Shown: positions 8,048 to 15,688, counted from the stretch's first letter. The stretch: DNA of 21,316 bases from Chersky-822 sp035553055 (GCA_035553055.1 DATNEK010000012.1:1-21316); one strand, 5' to 3'. Notes: a model not told the origin generated them from the sequence alone. Numbers and translations: made by a program.

Positions 8048-8926
8048 ATGTATCCGTCTCGGTTCAGCTACGAGGCGCCGCGCTCGCTGAGCGAAGCCAT
8101 CTCGCTGCTGCACGACGGCGGGGATGACGCGAAGGTGCTGGCCGGCGGCCAGAGCTTGGTGCCGCTGATGAAGCTCCGCTTCGCCTCGCCCGAATTGGTC
8201 GTCGACATCAACAACATCGCGGGCCTTGACTACCACCGCGAGGACGCCGACGGCACGCTGCGGATCGGCGCGCTGTGCCGGCACGCACACCTGGAGCGGT
8301 CAGCCCTGCTCAAGGGCAAGCAGCCGGTCATGGCCGCGGCCGCGCCGCTGATCGCCGATCCCATCGTCAGGAATCGCGGCACCCTGGTCGGCTCGCTGTG
8401 CCATGCCGACCCGCAAGGCGACTGGGCGTCGGTGGTCACCGCGCTCGGAGGGCACGTAGTCGCGCAGGGGCCGGCCGGAAAGCGGACGATACCGATCGCG
8501 AGCTTCGTCACCGGCCCGTTCCAGAACGCGCTCGCGCCCGACGAGATCGCGATCGAGGCGGTGATTCCCGCGCCGAAGGGCACGCCAGCCGGCGGCTACC
8601 TCAAGCTTGAGCGGCGGGTAGGCGACTTCGCCACCGTCGGCGTGGCTGCGGCGATCGAAACCTCGGGCGGCACCGTGAGCCGGGCGGGCATAGCGCTGAC
8701 CGGCGTCGGCGGGTCGACGATCAATGCCGCCGAGGCGGCGAACGCGCTTGTCGGGGCGCCGCTCAGCGCCGAGGCCATCGAACGCGCCGCGGACCTGGCT
8801 GCGCAGGCCTCGAACCCGAGGACCGATCATCGGGGCAGCGCCGAGTACAAGCGACACATGGTGCGCACCTTCGTAGTCCGGATTCTGAGCCGGACCGAAG
8901 GGATCACGGCGGAGAGGGCGGCCTGA
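8048..8926 (+). CDS. coxM: CO dehydrogenase medium (FAD) subunit, rightward copy
   Basis: FAD subunit of 292 residues. The flavin loops are AGGQSLVP (32-39) and TLVGSLCHADP (112-122); the second has Val where the usual motif and the leftward copy have Gly (T-x-G-G), a minor deviation. The C-terminal domain ends in SAEYKRHMVRTFVVRIL. The start at 8048 is set by GGGAGG seven bases upstream and by the match of MYPSRFSYEAP to the fold's beginning; an upstream ATG at 7997 would overlap the preceding ORF. It is followed after one base by coxS. It is clearly diverged from the leftward coxM, so the two sets are not a recent duplication. Confidence 0.93.
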   Translation: MYPSRFSYEAPRSLSEAISLLHDGGDDAKVLAGGQSLVPLMKLRFASPELVVDINNIAGLDYHREDADGTLRIGALCRHAHLERSALLKGKQPVMAAAAPLIADPIVRNRGTLVGSLCHADPQGDWASVVTALGGHVVAQGPAGKRTIPIASFVTGPFQNALAPDEIAIEAVIPAPKGTPAGGYLKLERRVGDFATVGVAAAIETSGGTVSRAGIALTGVGGSTINAAEAANALVGAPLSAEAIERAADLAAQASNPRTDHRGSAEYKRHMVRTFVVRILSRTEGITAERAA

Positions 8927-8927
8927 C

Positions 8928-9449
8928 ATGACGATCGTCTATGAAGATCGAGGCGACGAGACCACGGCGGACGTGCCCGTTCGCCGGATCAAGTTCACCA
9001 TCAACGGCAGGCGCATGGTAGCCGAGGTCGAGCCGCGGCTGCTGCTTTCCCATCTGATCAGGCGGGGCCTGCAGTTGACCGGTACGCACATGGGCTGCGA
9101 CACGACCAACTGCGGCGCCTGCACGGTGCTGGTCGACGGTGCGCCGGTCAAGTCGTGCACGATGCTCGCGGTCCAGGCCGACGGGCACGAGATAAGCACG
9201 GTGGAAGGGCTGGCCGGGCAGAGCGAGCTGCATCCGCTGCAGGAGGGGTTCAAGACCGAGCACGGCCTGCAGTGCGGTTTCTGCACGCCAGGGATGATGA
9301 TGGCCGCCAAGGCGCTGCTAGCCGAGAACCCTGACCCGACCGAGGACGAGGTGCGCTGGGCGCTTTCCGGCAATCTATGCCGATGCACCGGCTATCAGAA
9401 CATCGTGAAGTCCGTGCTGTGGGCCGCCGAGAAGCTGAGGGGTCAGTAA
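8928..9449 (+). CDS. coxS: CO dehydrogenase small (2Fe-2S) subunit, rightward copy
   Basis: A 173-residue iron-sulfur subunit. Cluster ligands are all present: Cys57, Cys62, Cys65 (CDTTNCGAC) and Cys77 for the ferredoxin-type cluster; Cys116, Cys119 (QCGFCTPGM), Cys151 and Cys153 (LCRCTGY) for the helical-domain cluster. It has an N-terminal extension of about 18 mostly acidic residues (MTIVYEDRGDETTADVPV) that the leftward copy lacks. It begins one base after the coxM stop and ends one base before the coxL start, so translation is coupled. Confidence 0.94.
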   Translation: MTIVYEDRGDETTADVPVRRIKFTINGRRMVAEVEPRLLLSHLIRRGLQLTGTHMGCDTTNCGACTVLVDGAPVKSCTMLAVQADGHEISTVEGLAGQSELHPLQEGFKTEHGLQCGFCTPGMMMAAKALLAENPDPTEDEVRWALSGNLCRCTGYQNIVKSVLWAAEKLRGQ

Positions 9450-9450
9450 C

Positions 9451-11841
9451 GTGTCGCAGGCACTAGACGAGATCAAGATCGGCGGCCTCGGCGCCAGCCG
9501 CAAGCGCGTAGAAGACGACCGGTTCATCCGCGGCAAGGGCAACTACACCGACGACATCACGCTGCCGGGCATGTTGCACATGGAGATACTGCGCAGCCCG
9601 CTGGCGCACGCCAGGATCAAGTCGATCGACACGAGCAGGGCGTGGGAAATACCAGGCGTCCACCTCGTGCTGACCGGCGAGATGATGGCCACGCGCAACC
9701 TCGCGTGGATGCCGACGCTCTCCTACGACACCCAGGCTGTGCTCGCCACCGACAAGGTGCGCTTCCAGGGTCAGGAGGTCGCCTGCGTCATCGCCGACGA
9801 CCCGTACATCGCCAAGGACGCCTGCGAGGCGATCGACGTCGAGTACGAGCCGTTGCCCGCCATCGTCAACCCGTACCAGGCGGTGGCCGACGGCGCGCCG
9901 GTCATACGCGACGACAAGGAGAACCAGCCAGATAACGTCATCTACAACTGGGAAGTCGGCGACAAGGCAGGCGCCGACGCCGCCTTCGACCAGGCCGACG
10001 TGGTCTCCACGCTGAAACTGCACTACCCGCGTTCGCACCCGAGCCCGATCGAGTGCTGCGGGTCGATCGCCGACTTCAACCGGGCGACGTCGAAGCTGAC
10101 CGTCTACATGACCACGCAGGCGCCGCACATCATCAGGGCGGCCGTGGCCATGGTCGCAGAGCTTCCCGAGCACATGATCCGGATCATCTCTCCTGATATC
10201 GGCGGCGGCTTCGGTAACAAGGTGCCGGTCTATCCCGGATACGTCTGCTCGATCCTGGCGTCCATCCTGCTCGAGCGGCCAGTCAAGTGGATCGAGGACA
10301 AGACCGGCAACCTGATCTCGACCGGGTTCGCCCGCGATATCTATCTTGACGGCCAGGTCGCGATGCGCAAAGACGGCAAGATCCTCGGGGTCCGCATGCA
10401 CTGCGACGCCGACCACGGCGCCTTCTTCTCTGACGCTCAGCCGAGCAAGTTCAAGATCGGGCTGCTGCACTCGGCTTTCGCCGCCTACGACATCCCGGTC
10501 GCGCACCTGACCGCCCGTGGCACCTACAGCAATAAGGCGCCGGGCGGCGTCGCCTACCGGTGCTCGTTCCGTGTCACCGAGGCGATGTTCTTCCAGGAGC
10601 GGATGATCCAGGCCGCGGCGACTGACCTCGGCATGGACCAAGCCCAGTTCCGGCGGATGAACTTCGTCAAAGACGAGGACTTCCCGCACCGCACCCCGTT
10701 CGGCTTCCTCACCGACTCAGGCCAGTACGCCAAGTGCCTGGATGTGGGGCTGCGGGCCGTCGGCTACGAGGACTTCAGGGCCAAGCAGGCCGTGGCCAGA
10801 AAACAGGGCAAGCTCCTTGGCCTTGGCATCTCCACGATGACCGAGCCGCTCGGCGCTGGCAACAGCCGCGAGTACGACATCCTCGGCATCAAGATGTTCG
10901 ACTCGGCCGAGCTCAAGGTGCACATGACCGGCAAGGCGATCCTGCGCACCGGAGCGAAGAGCCAAGGGCAGGGGCACGAGACCACTTGGGCGCAGATCGT
11001 CGCGCACGAACTGGGCATTCCCGCGCAGGACGTGGTCGTAGAAGAAGGCGACACCGACACCGCGCCATTCGGCATGGGCACGTACGCGTCCCGGTCGACG
11101 CCGGTGGCCGGCGCCGCGGTAGCTATGGTGTCGCGGAAGATCAGGGCGAAGGCAAGAAAGCTGGCCGCGCACCTGCTCGAGGTGTCAGAGGAGGACATCG
11201 AGTGGGAGCTTGGCCGCTTCTACGTGCGCAGCGCGCCCGAACGCGGCGTGACCATACAGGAAACGGCGATGGCCGCCTACAGCAACATGCCGGACGGCAT
11301 GGAGCCGGGGCTTGAGAACACTGCTTTTTACGACCCGCCGAACCTGACCTGGCCGTTCGCGGTCTACATCGTCACGGTCGAAGTGGACAGCCAGACCGGC
11401 GTGTGGGACGTGCTCAACATGGTCGCGGTAGACGACTGCGGCGTCAGGATCAACCCGATGATCGTCGAAGGACAGATCATGGGCGGCCTCACCGAGGCCT
11501 ACGCGATGGCGAACATGCAGTTCATCACCTTCGATGCCGAGGGCAACTGCGTCGGCTCGAATTACATGGACTATCTGCTGCCAAGCGCGTGGGAGACGCC
11601 GGGGTTCGAACTGCACAGCGAGGTCGTCACGCCGTGCCCGCACCACCCGATCGGCGCCAAGGGCATCGGCGAGTGCGCCGCGGTCGGCGGCCCGGCGGCA
11701 TTCGTGAACGCGGTCATCGACGCGCTTGACGGCATGGGCGTGCGCAATATCGACATGCCGCTGCTGCCCGACCGGGTGTGGGAGGCGATCACCCATCGCC
11801 GCGATGTCTCGGGCGCGCCGCCCGTTCGTTCTGATGATTAA
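9451..11841 (+). CDS. coxL: Form I aerobic CO dehydrogenase large subunit, rightward copy
   Basis: Molybdenum-copper subunit of 796 residues. It carries the canonical form I signature AYRCSFR (368-374), so Cys371 should bind copper. It also has QAPH near 223, GGGFGNKVPVYPGYV near 251-265, and GAKGIGEC with likely catalytic Glu741. The start is GTG, one base past the coxS stop. This copy heads the accessory genes (XdhC-YHS, coxG), so it is the better candidate for the main CO-oxidising enzyme, including oxidation of CO at atmospheric level, as shown for form I enzymes of other actinobacteria. A large antisense open frame under it is a codon-bias shadow. Confidence 0.95.
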   Translation: MSQALDEIKIGGLGASRKRVEDDRFIRGKGNYTDDITLPGMLHMEILRSPLAHARIKSIDTSRAWEIPGVHLVLTGEMMATRNLAWMPTLSYDTQAVLATDKVRFQGQEVACVIADDPYIAKDACEAIDVEYEPLPAIVNPYQAVADGAPVIRDDKENQPDNVIYNWEVGDKAGADAAFDQADVVSTLKLHYPRSHPSPIECCGSIADFNRATSKLTVYMTTQAPHIIRAAVAMVAELPEHMIRIISPDIGGGFGNKVPVYPGYVCSILASILLERPVKWIEDKTGNLISTGFARDIYLDGQVAMRKDGKILGVRMHCDADHGAFFSDAQPSKFKIGLLHSAFAAYDIPVAHLTARGTYSNKAPGGVAYRCSFRVTEAMFFQERMIQAAATDLGMDQAQFRRMNFVKDEDFPHRTPFGFLTDSGQYAKCLDVGLRAVGYEDFRAKQAVARKQGKLLGLGISTMTEPLGAGNSREYDILGIKMFDSAELKVHMTGKAILRTGAKSQGQGHETTWAQIVAHELGIPAQDVVVEEGDTDTAPFGMGTYASRSTPVAGAAVAMVSRKIRAKARKLAAHLLEVSEEDIEWELGRFYVRSAPERGVTIQETAMAAYSNMPDGMEPGLENTAFYDPPNLTWPFAVYIVTVEVDSQTGVWDVLNMVAVDDCGVRINPMIVEGQIMGGLTEAYAMANMQFITFDAEGNCVGSNYMDYLLPSAWETPGFELHSEVVTPCPHHPIGAKGIGECAAVGGPAAFVNAVIDALDGMGVRNIDMPLLPDRVWEAITHRRDVSGAPPVRSDD

Positions 11842-11856
11842 GCCTTGGACAGAGAA

Positions 11857-12792
11857 ATGTATGGCTGGCAGGTGATGGAGCAGGCCGCTGAGCTTGAGCG
11901 GCTTGGCGAGCCGTTCGCGCTCGCGACCGTGGTCTGGCGGCAAGGGCCGTCGTCCAGCCAGCTCGGCGCGCGCGCGATCATCACAACGTCGGGCGAGGTG
12001 CGCGGCTGGATCGGCGGTGCCTGCGCCGAGCCTTCCGTCATCAGGCAAGCCCAGCAGGTGATCGAGGACGGTCAGCCGCGGTTGCTGCTGCTTGGGACCA
12101 CGGATCAGTTCGGTGGGGCCATCGGGGAGGGTATGACCGTCGTGCCGATCGCCTGTCAGAGCGAGGGCGCGCTCAAGGTCTACATCGAGCCCGTGCTCCC
12201 CGTGCCGCATCTGGTCGTGGTCGGCCGCTCACCGATGGCGCACACGCTAGCCGAGCTGGCGCTGGTGCTCGGCTGGCGGGCCGAGCGGCTCGACTGGACC
12301 GACTTCAGCGCGGCCGCCGTCAGCGGGCGATCCATGGTTGTTGTCGCGACCCAGGGCCACGGTGACGAGGAATCGCTTAAGCAGGCGGCCGCGGCGCGGC
12401 CCGCCTACATCGGGCTCGTCGGATCACGCAAGCGCGGCGCGGCCGTGCTCGGCTACCTGGCCGAGCGCGGGGTGCCGCAAGACCAGCTCGACCGGGTGAA
12501 GGTGCCGGCGGGCCTGGACCTCGGCAAGGTGGCGCACGCCGAGATCGCCGTCTCGATCCTGGCCGAGCTCGTGCAGCTGCGCGCCAGCGGGCAGATAGCC
12601 GCGGTCGGCCCGTCGGCACCGGTAAGCGTCGCCGAGACGACCGACCCGGTGTGCGGCATGGCTGTCGCCACCAGCGGTGCCAGCAGGCCGCTCACTCACG
12701 ACGGCGTCACCTATTACTTCTGCGGTGCGGGCTGCCGTCACCGGTTCGAATCCGATCCAGCTTCCTACGCGAGGAATGAGACCAGATGCTGA
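11857..12792 (+). CDS. XdhC/CoxF-family maturation factor fused to a YHS metal-binding domain
   Basis: A 311-residue fusion. The N-terminal XdhC/CoxI domain (about 10-75) has FALATVVWRQGPSSSQLGARA and GWIGGACAEPSVIRQA. The Rossmann-like XdhC C-domain (about 110-235) has PHLVVVGRSPMAHTLAELA and YIGLVGSRKR. XdhC-type proteins bind the molybdenum cofactor, protect it and help its sulfuration before insertion. The last 45 residues are a YHS domain, DPVCGMAV ... YYFCGAGCRHRF, with three cysteines and a histidine suited to bind a metal. The ATG at 11857 is preferred over a TTG at 11845 nearer the coxL stop. It overlaps coxG by 7 bp. Copper handling for the Mo-Cu site is an attractive inference but unproven. 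Confidence 0.9.
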   Translation: MYGWQVMEQAAELERLGEPFALATVVWRQGPSSSQLGARAIITTSGEVRGWIGGACAEPSVIRQAQQVIEDGQPRLLLLGTTDQFGGAIGEGMTVVPIACQSEGALKVYIEPVLPVPHLVVVGRSPMAHTLAELALVLGWRAERLDWTDFSAAAVSGRSMVVVATQGHGDEESLKQAAAARPAYIGLVGSRKRGAAVLGYLAERGVPQDQLDRVKVPAGLDLGKVAHAEIAVSILAELVQLRASGQIAAVGPSAPVSVAETTDPVCGMAVATSGASRPLTHDGVTYYFCGAGCRHRFESDPASYARNETRC

Positions 12793-13364
12793 TCAACGAC
12801 GACTTCGAGGTCGCTGAGCCGGTCGCGAAGGTCTGGGAATTCTTCGGCGACATCCCGCGGGTCGCCGCCTGCCTGCCCGGCGCGACGCTTACCGAGAACC
12901 TGGGCGACGACAAGTACGGCGGGCAGGTCGCGGTCAGGATGGGCCCGGTCAAGCTGCAGTTCGCCGGGACTGCCGAGGTCGCCGAGCGCGATGAGGCGGC
13001 CAAGCGCGTCGTCGTGAACGCGGCTGGCGCCGACCAGCGCGGCCGTGGCCAGGCCAGCATGGTCGTCACGGCGACGCTGTCGCAAGCCGGGCAGGGCACC
13101 AAAGTCGCCGTCAGCCAGGACCTGCAGCTATCTGGCGCGGCCGCGCAGTACGGTCGCGGCATGATCGCCGACGTTACCGCCGTGCTGATGCGTGATTTCT
13201 CGGCGAACATGGCGAAGCAGATCGCGGCGGCCGACCGGGGCGAGACGGCTGTAGCATCCGCGTCCGCCCCGGCCGGCGGCCTGGCGATCGGCATACGGGC
13301 CGCGCTGATGGCGCTTAGGCGCGTATACCGCCGGTTTTTCCTGCCCTATCAGGCCGCGAGCTAA
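12786..13364 (+). CDS. coxG: CO dehydrogenase subunit G, SRPBCC family
   Basis: A 192-residue CoxG. The SRPBCC/START-like domain occupies about 1-145 (INDDFEVAEPVAKVWEFFGDIPRVAACLPGA at its start, spread over the first 35 residues, and MGPVKLQFAGTAEV in the middle). A linker rich in Ala and Ser leads to a C-terminal amphipathic, basic-hydrophobic helix (GIRAALMALRRVYRRFF) that should associate with the membrane. CoxG links CO dehydrogenase to the membrane and, in mycobacteria, has been reported to bind menaquinone for the enzyme. Its start overlaps the preceding gene, and a run of small membrane protein genes follows after 13 nt. Confidence 0.93.
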   Translation: MLINDDFEVAEPVAKVWEFFGDIPRVAACLPGATLTENLGDDKYGGQVAVRMGPVKLQFAGTAEVAERDEAAKRVVVNAAGADQRGRGQASMVVTATLSQAGQGTKVAVSQDLQLSGAAAQYGRGMIADVTAVLMRDFSANMAKQIAAADRGETAVASASAPAGGLAIGIRAALMALRRVYRRFFLPYQAAS

Positions 13365-13377
13365 GGAGAGCTGACCA

Positions 13378-13632
13378 ATGGTCTTGTGGTGGATTGGCAA
13401 CGTACTGCTGCTCGTCGCCGTCTTGCCGGTCGTGATCGCACTGCTTAACCGGGTGCTCGCGGCGCTCGAGCGGATCAGGGCGGCGACCGACAACATACTC
13501 GCGGGCGGCGTCGCCCTGGTCGGCGAGCTTGACGGCGTACCCGAGGCCCTGGCCACCACCGACGCGACCATCAGCGCCGTCTCGATCGGCGCCGTCAGGT
13601 ACGCCGGATCCGTAGCGCGTCTGCTCGGCTGA
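13378..13632 (+). CDS. Small single-pass membrane protein 1 of the cox operon
   Basis: An 84-residue protein of unknown function. One transmembrane segment at about 4-24 (WWIGNVLLLVAVLPVVIALL) is followed by a charged helix (ALERIRAATDNI) and a region ILAGGVALVGELDGVPEALATT. It has no signal-peptidase site, so it should stay anchored. AAGGAG sits ahead of the ATG, and the gene starts 13 nt after coxG. The post-membrane part aligns by eye with the next gene's product (GGV-x-x-V-x-x-L-x-x-x-VP-x-x-L), suggesting a tandem duplication. Confidence 0.8.
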   Translation: MVLWWIGNVLLLVAVLPVVIALLNRVLAALERIRAATDNILAGGVALVGELDGVPEALATTDATISAVSIGAVRYAGSVARLLG

Positions 13633-13652
13633 GCGGAAAGGAGCACGAAGTC

Positions 13653-13880
13653 ATGTCTGCAGCTGCCTGGGGCACGCTGATCATCTCCGCGCTGATCATC
13701 GCGATCACCGCGGTTGGCTTGCTGCGCGTCATATTTCACCTTCGCGCAATCGCGGCGACGCTGCGCCAGGTCACTGGTGGCGTCGGCGCTGTCGCGCAGC
13801 TCACGAGCACCGTGCCCGACCGGCTGACCTCGGTCAACGCGAGCCTCAAGCCGGTCAGGGATTTCTGCGAGACGGTCTGA
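13653..13880 (+). CDS. Small single-pass membrane protein 2 of the cox operon
   Basis: A 75-residue protein of unknown function. A transmembrane segment at about 6-27 (WGTLIISALIIAITAVGLLRV) leads to a helical tail with RAIAATLRQVTGGVGAVAQL and VPDRLTSVNASLKPV. The tail resembles that of membrane protein 1 in order and spacing, so the two are probably paralogues. GAAAGGAG precedes the ATG; the intergenic gap is 20 nt. The single Cys lies near the C-terminus (RDFCETV). Confidence 0.8.
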   Translation: MSAAAWGTLIISALIIAITAVGLLRVIFHLRAIAATLRQVTGGVGAVAQLTSTVPDRLTSVNASLKPVRDFCETV

Positions 13881-13900
13881 GCCGGACGAAAGAGAGCGAC

Positions 13901-14182
13901 ATGCATTCAGCCATCCTCACGTCAGCGGCGAGCCACTTCAGCAGCTTCGGCTGGGTGCTCGGCTTCACGATCGGCGGCGTCATCGTGCTTGTGGTCGTCG
14001 CCCTGGTCGTGCCGATCCTGCTGCTCGCCAAGGCGATCGGTGACGAGGCGCCGAAGATCAACGGCGAGCTGACCAAGGCGGTGCACAACACCGCCGCGCT
14101 CGGCGGGTTGCGCACCACGATCGACTACGCCGTGACCATCATCGGCGGCCTGCAACGCGGCCGCGCCAGGCTAGGAGGTTAG
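13901..14182 (+). CDS. Small single-pass membrane protein 3 of the cox operon
   Basis: A 93-residue protein of unknown function. After a short polar N-terminus, a long hydrophobic stretch at about 16-46 (VLGFTIGGVIVLVVVALVVP and LLLAKAI) forms one, perhaps an extended, membrane helix. The tail has KINGELTKAVHNTAALGGL and ends in a basic GLQRGRARLGG. It resembles membrane protein 4 in the pattern I-D-x-x-x-x-x-I/V-x-x-x-L-x-x-A-x-x-NTA. GAAAGAGAG precedes the ATG; the gap to the previous gene is 20 nt. Confidence 0.8.
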   Translation: MHSAILTSAASHFSSFGWVLGFTIGGVIVLVVVALVVPILLLAKAIGDEAPKINGELTKAVHNTAALGGLRTTIDYAVTIIGGLQRGRARLGG

Positions 14183-14184
14183 CG

Positions 14185-14493
14185 ATGAGTTCGCTTGCCA
14201 GCGCACCGCTCGCGGCCATGTCCTCGAGCGAGCACACCTACTGGGTGTGGGCGATCATCGTCGGCTTTGTTGTCGTCGTTGCCGTCGCAGCCCTGCTGAG
14301 CCTGCTGATCTGGCTGATCAAGCGGATCGACGCCAGGGTCTTGGAGGTCAGGGACACGCTCAAGGCCGCGAAGGCGAATACCGCCGACACGGTACTCATC
14401 CCGCAGGTCGCCGACGGTGTTGACCTGGTGCTCGCCGAGGGCCTGCAGCACCATCTGTTCCTCGGCCGGGTGCTAGGAAAGGTGAAGTCATGA
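14185..14493 (+). CDS. Small single-pass membrane protein 4 of the cox operon
   Basis: A 102-residue protein of unknown function. A transmembrane segment lies at about 20-45 (VWAIIVGFVVVVAVAALLSL, LLIWLIK). The helical tail has RIDARVLEVRDTLKAAKANTA and ends with GLQHHLFLGRVLGKVKS, including a His pair. An AGGAGG site before the ATG lies inside the end of the preceding gene, only 2 nt away. An alternative start (MSSSEHTYWVW) is 11 codons inside. The tail looks related to membrane protein 3. The stop overlaps the next start by 4 bp. Confidence 0.8.
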   Translation: MSSLASAPLAAMSSSEHTYWVWAIIVGFVVVVAVAALLSLLIWLIKRIDARVLEVRDTLKAAKANTADTVLIPQVADGVDLVLAEGLQHHLFLGRVLGKVKS

Positions 14494-14849
14494 CCGCGCT
14501 GGTAATCCTGACGGTCGTCGTCATCGTCGTGCTGATCGCTGGCCTCGCGTTCTACCTGTACTGGGCGGGCACGTTGCTGAACCGGATCGCCGGCAACCTC
14601 GAAGAGGGCCTGGCCACCGCCGCGGGAATCGTGGGGGACGCCAAGCTGATCGGACCCGGCGTCGAGCACATCAACTCCACCGGCGGCGTGGTGGCTGGTG
14701 CCCTTCCGCTGCTCTACGGCATGGCCGAGGAGATCGTCGCCGACGTCACGCCGCGTCCAGAGCAGCCTGAGGCGCCAGAGCCCGCCCGTCCGGCATCCGG
14801 CCGTCGCCGCTCCCGCCTCCTGGAGGCCGTCGGCTTCACTTCCGACTAG
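14490..14849 (+). CDS. Small single-pass membrane protein 5 of the cox operon
   Basis: A 119-residue protein of unknown function. The membrane segment lies at about 4-26 (VILTVVVIVVLIAGLAFYLY), followed by a helical region (LNRIAGNLEEGLATAAGIV) and a weakly hydrophobic stretch (GVVAGALPLLYGMAEEIV). It ends with a proline-rich, then strongly basic tail (RPASGRRRSRLLEAVGF). It overlaps the previous gene at ATGA, with AAAGGTGAAG upstream. The general build (helix in the membrane, then amphipathic helices) matches the four preceding proteins. It is the last gene of the rightward operon. Confidence 0.8.
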   Translation: MTALVILTVVVIVVLIAGLAFYLYWAGTLLNRIAGNLEEGLATAAGIVGDAKLIGPGVEHINSTGGVVAGALPLLYGMAEEIVADVTPRPEQPEAPEPARPASGRRRSRLLEAVGFTSD

Positions 14850-14853
14850 CGCC

Positions 14854-14886
14854 GGCGCCCCGCATCGCGCCAGCGCCTGCGGCGCC
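14854..14886. terminator. GC-rich hairpins between convergent operons
   Basis: In the 48-bp gap between the two convergent operons, GGCGCC occurs at 14854-14859 and 14881-14886. A tight hairpin, GCGCC-TGC-GGCGC, occupies 14873-14885. There is no T-run. It could serve as a two-way terminator, but in DNA this GC-rich such pairing also occurs by chance. Confidence 0.3.
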
Positions 14887-14897
14887 CGAGGTGCGAC

Positions 14898-15332
14898 TCA
14901 GGCTTTGTCGGGGCCGCGCCTGGTGACCGAGCTTGTGGTCGGGGCGGTGTAGTCGCCGATCCACTCGTCTTTCCATGCCCGGTCGTACTGCTGGGCGTTG
15001 CAGCCGGGACGGTAGGTAGCGGTCAGTTCCTGCGTGATCTGCTCCCGGTGCGGCCGGCCGCCGCCTGGCACCTCGTAGATGGCGATGTAGACCTTCCAGC
15101 GGTCACCCGCGCGCCTGGTCCAGCACGCTGCGCTCGGGTGCCTGAACGGGAACCGCTCGGCGGTCAGGTCGTCGCTGTGGTTCACGTAGATGACCGCGTA
15201 CCGGTCGGGCTTACGTTCGGGATCTGGCTTATACAAGATCGCGTAGACGGCGGCACGGGGCGGCGGCGTCCAGCCAGCGAGCACCCGGGGACCCTCGAAC
15301 GGGTAGCCAGCCGCTGACCCTAGGCGGATCAT
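14898..15332 (-). CDS. Conserved-looking hypothetical protein, possibly GIY-YIG-like
   Basis: A 144-residue soluble protein. The order of motifs AAVYAILYKPDP, then YAVIYVNHSDDLTAERF, resembles the first two strands and helix of the GIY-YIG fold, though the key glycines differ. A later part reads GDRWKVYIAIYEVPGG, REQITQELTATYRPGCN and AWKDEWIGDYTAP. I recall similar actinobacterial proteins without assigned function, and do not assign nuclease activity. It starts at an ATG overlapping the stop of the upstream 94-residue gene by 4 bp, so the two are coupled. It is the end of the minus-strand run. Confidence 0.7.
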   Translation of the reverse strand: MIRLGSAAGYPFEGPRVLAGWTPPPRAAVYAILYKPDPERKPDRYAVIYVNHSDDLTAERFPFRHPSAACWTRRAGDRWKVYIAIYEVPGGGRPHREQITQELTATYRPGCNAQQYDRAWKDEWIGDYTAPTTSSVTRRGPDKA

Positions 15333-15613
15333 TCGGCCGGGTCCTCGTCTTCGTCCTCGCTGGTAGCCTCGGCCCTGACAATCGGGCCATCGGGCAGCCG
15401 CGCTTGCTCGACTGCCCTGGTGAACCGCACAGTCGCCTTATTGATCGCCTCTTCTCTGCTGTCCGCAAGGACGACAATCCGCGCGCCGTACCGGCTGCTT
15501 CCTATCCCGGTGGCGATGCCGTCGTAAGCGGCGACCGCGTCGGCCAGTTCGACCACCTCTTCGCGTGACAGCGTCCGGTCGGCTTCGGCCTGGATACCCA
15601 CGCTCCATCTCAC
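15329..15613 (-). CDS. Small acidic hypothetical protein
   Basis: A 94-residue soluble protein with an alternating strand/helix pattern: MRWSVGIQAEADR, an REEVVELADAVA helix, GIGSSRYGARIVVLAD, a helix with EEAINKATVRFTRAVEQA, then a very acidic tail (SEDEDEDPAE). The pattern suggests a compact alpha/beta domain; I know of no function. AGGAG lies 11 nt before the ATG. It is translationally coupled to the 144-residue protein downstream, which suggests the two work together. It begins 75 nt after the AhpD-like gene. Confidence 0.7.
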   Translation of the reverse strand: MRWSVGIQAEADRTLSREEVVELADAVAAYDGIATGIGSSRYGARIVVLADSREEAINKATVRFTRAVEQARLPDGPIVRAEATSEDEDEDPAE

Positions 15614-15688
15614 GACCGTGCTCCTGTTCCGCTCGGCGGGCGTAGGACTCCATTTAACCCGCTGCGCTGATCACCGTCGTCAGGGTTG

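Noticed and set aside
7681..8290. Two minus-strand frames across the start of the rightward cox operon
   Set aside because: They lie antisense to coxM and the small upstream ORF, and show only shadow-like Arg/Pro/Val-rich composition.
9463..10689. 408-codon minus-strand frame under the rightward coxL
   Set aside because: Antisense shadow of a well-supported gene; the Val/Asp/Arg-rich composition is typical of such shadows.
11185..12210. 341-codon minus-strand frame across the coxL end and the XdhC-YHS gene
   Set aside because: Antisense to two strongly supported genes, with no motif of its own.
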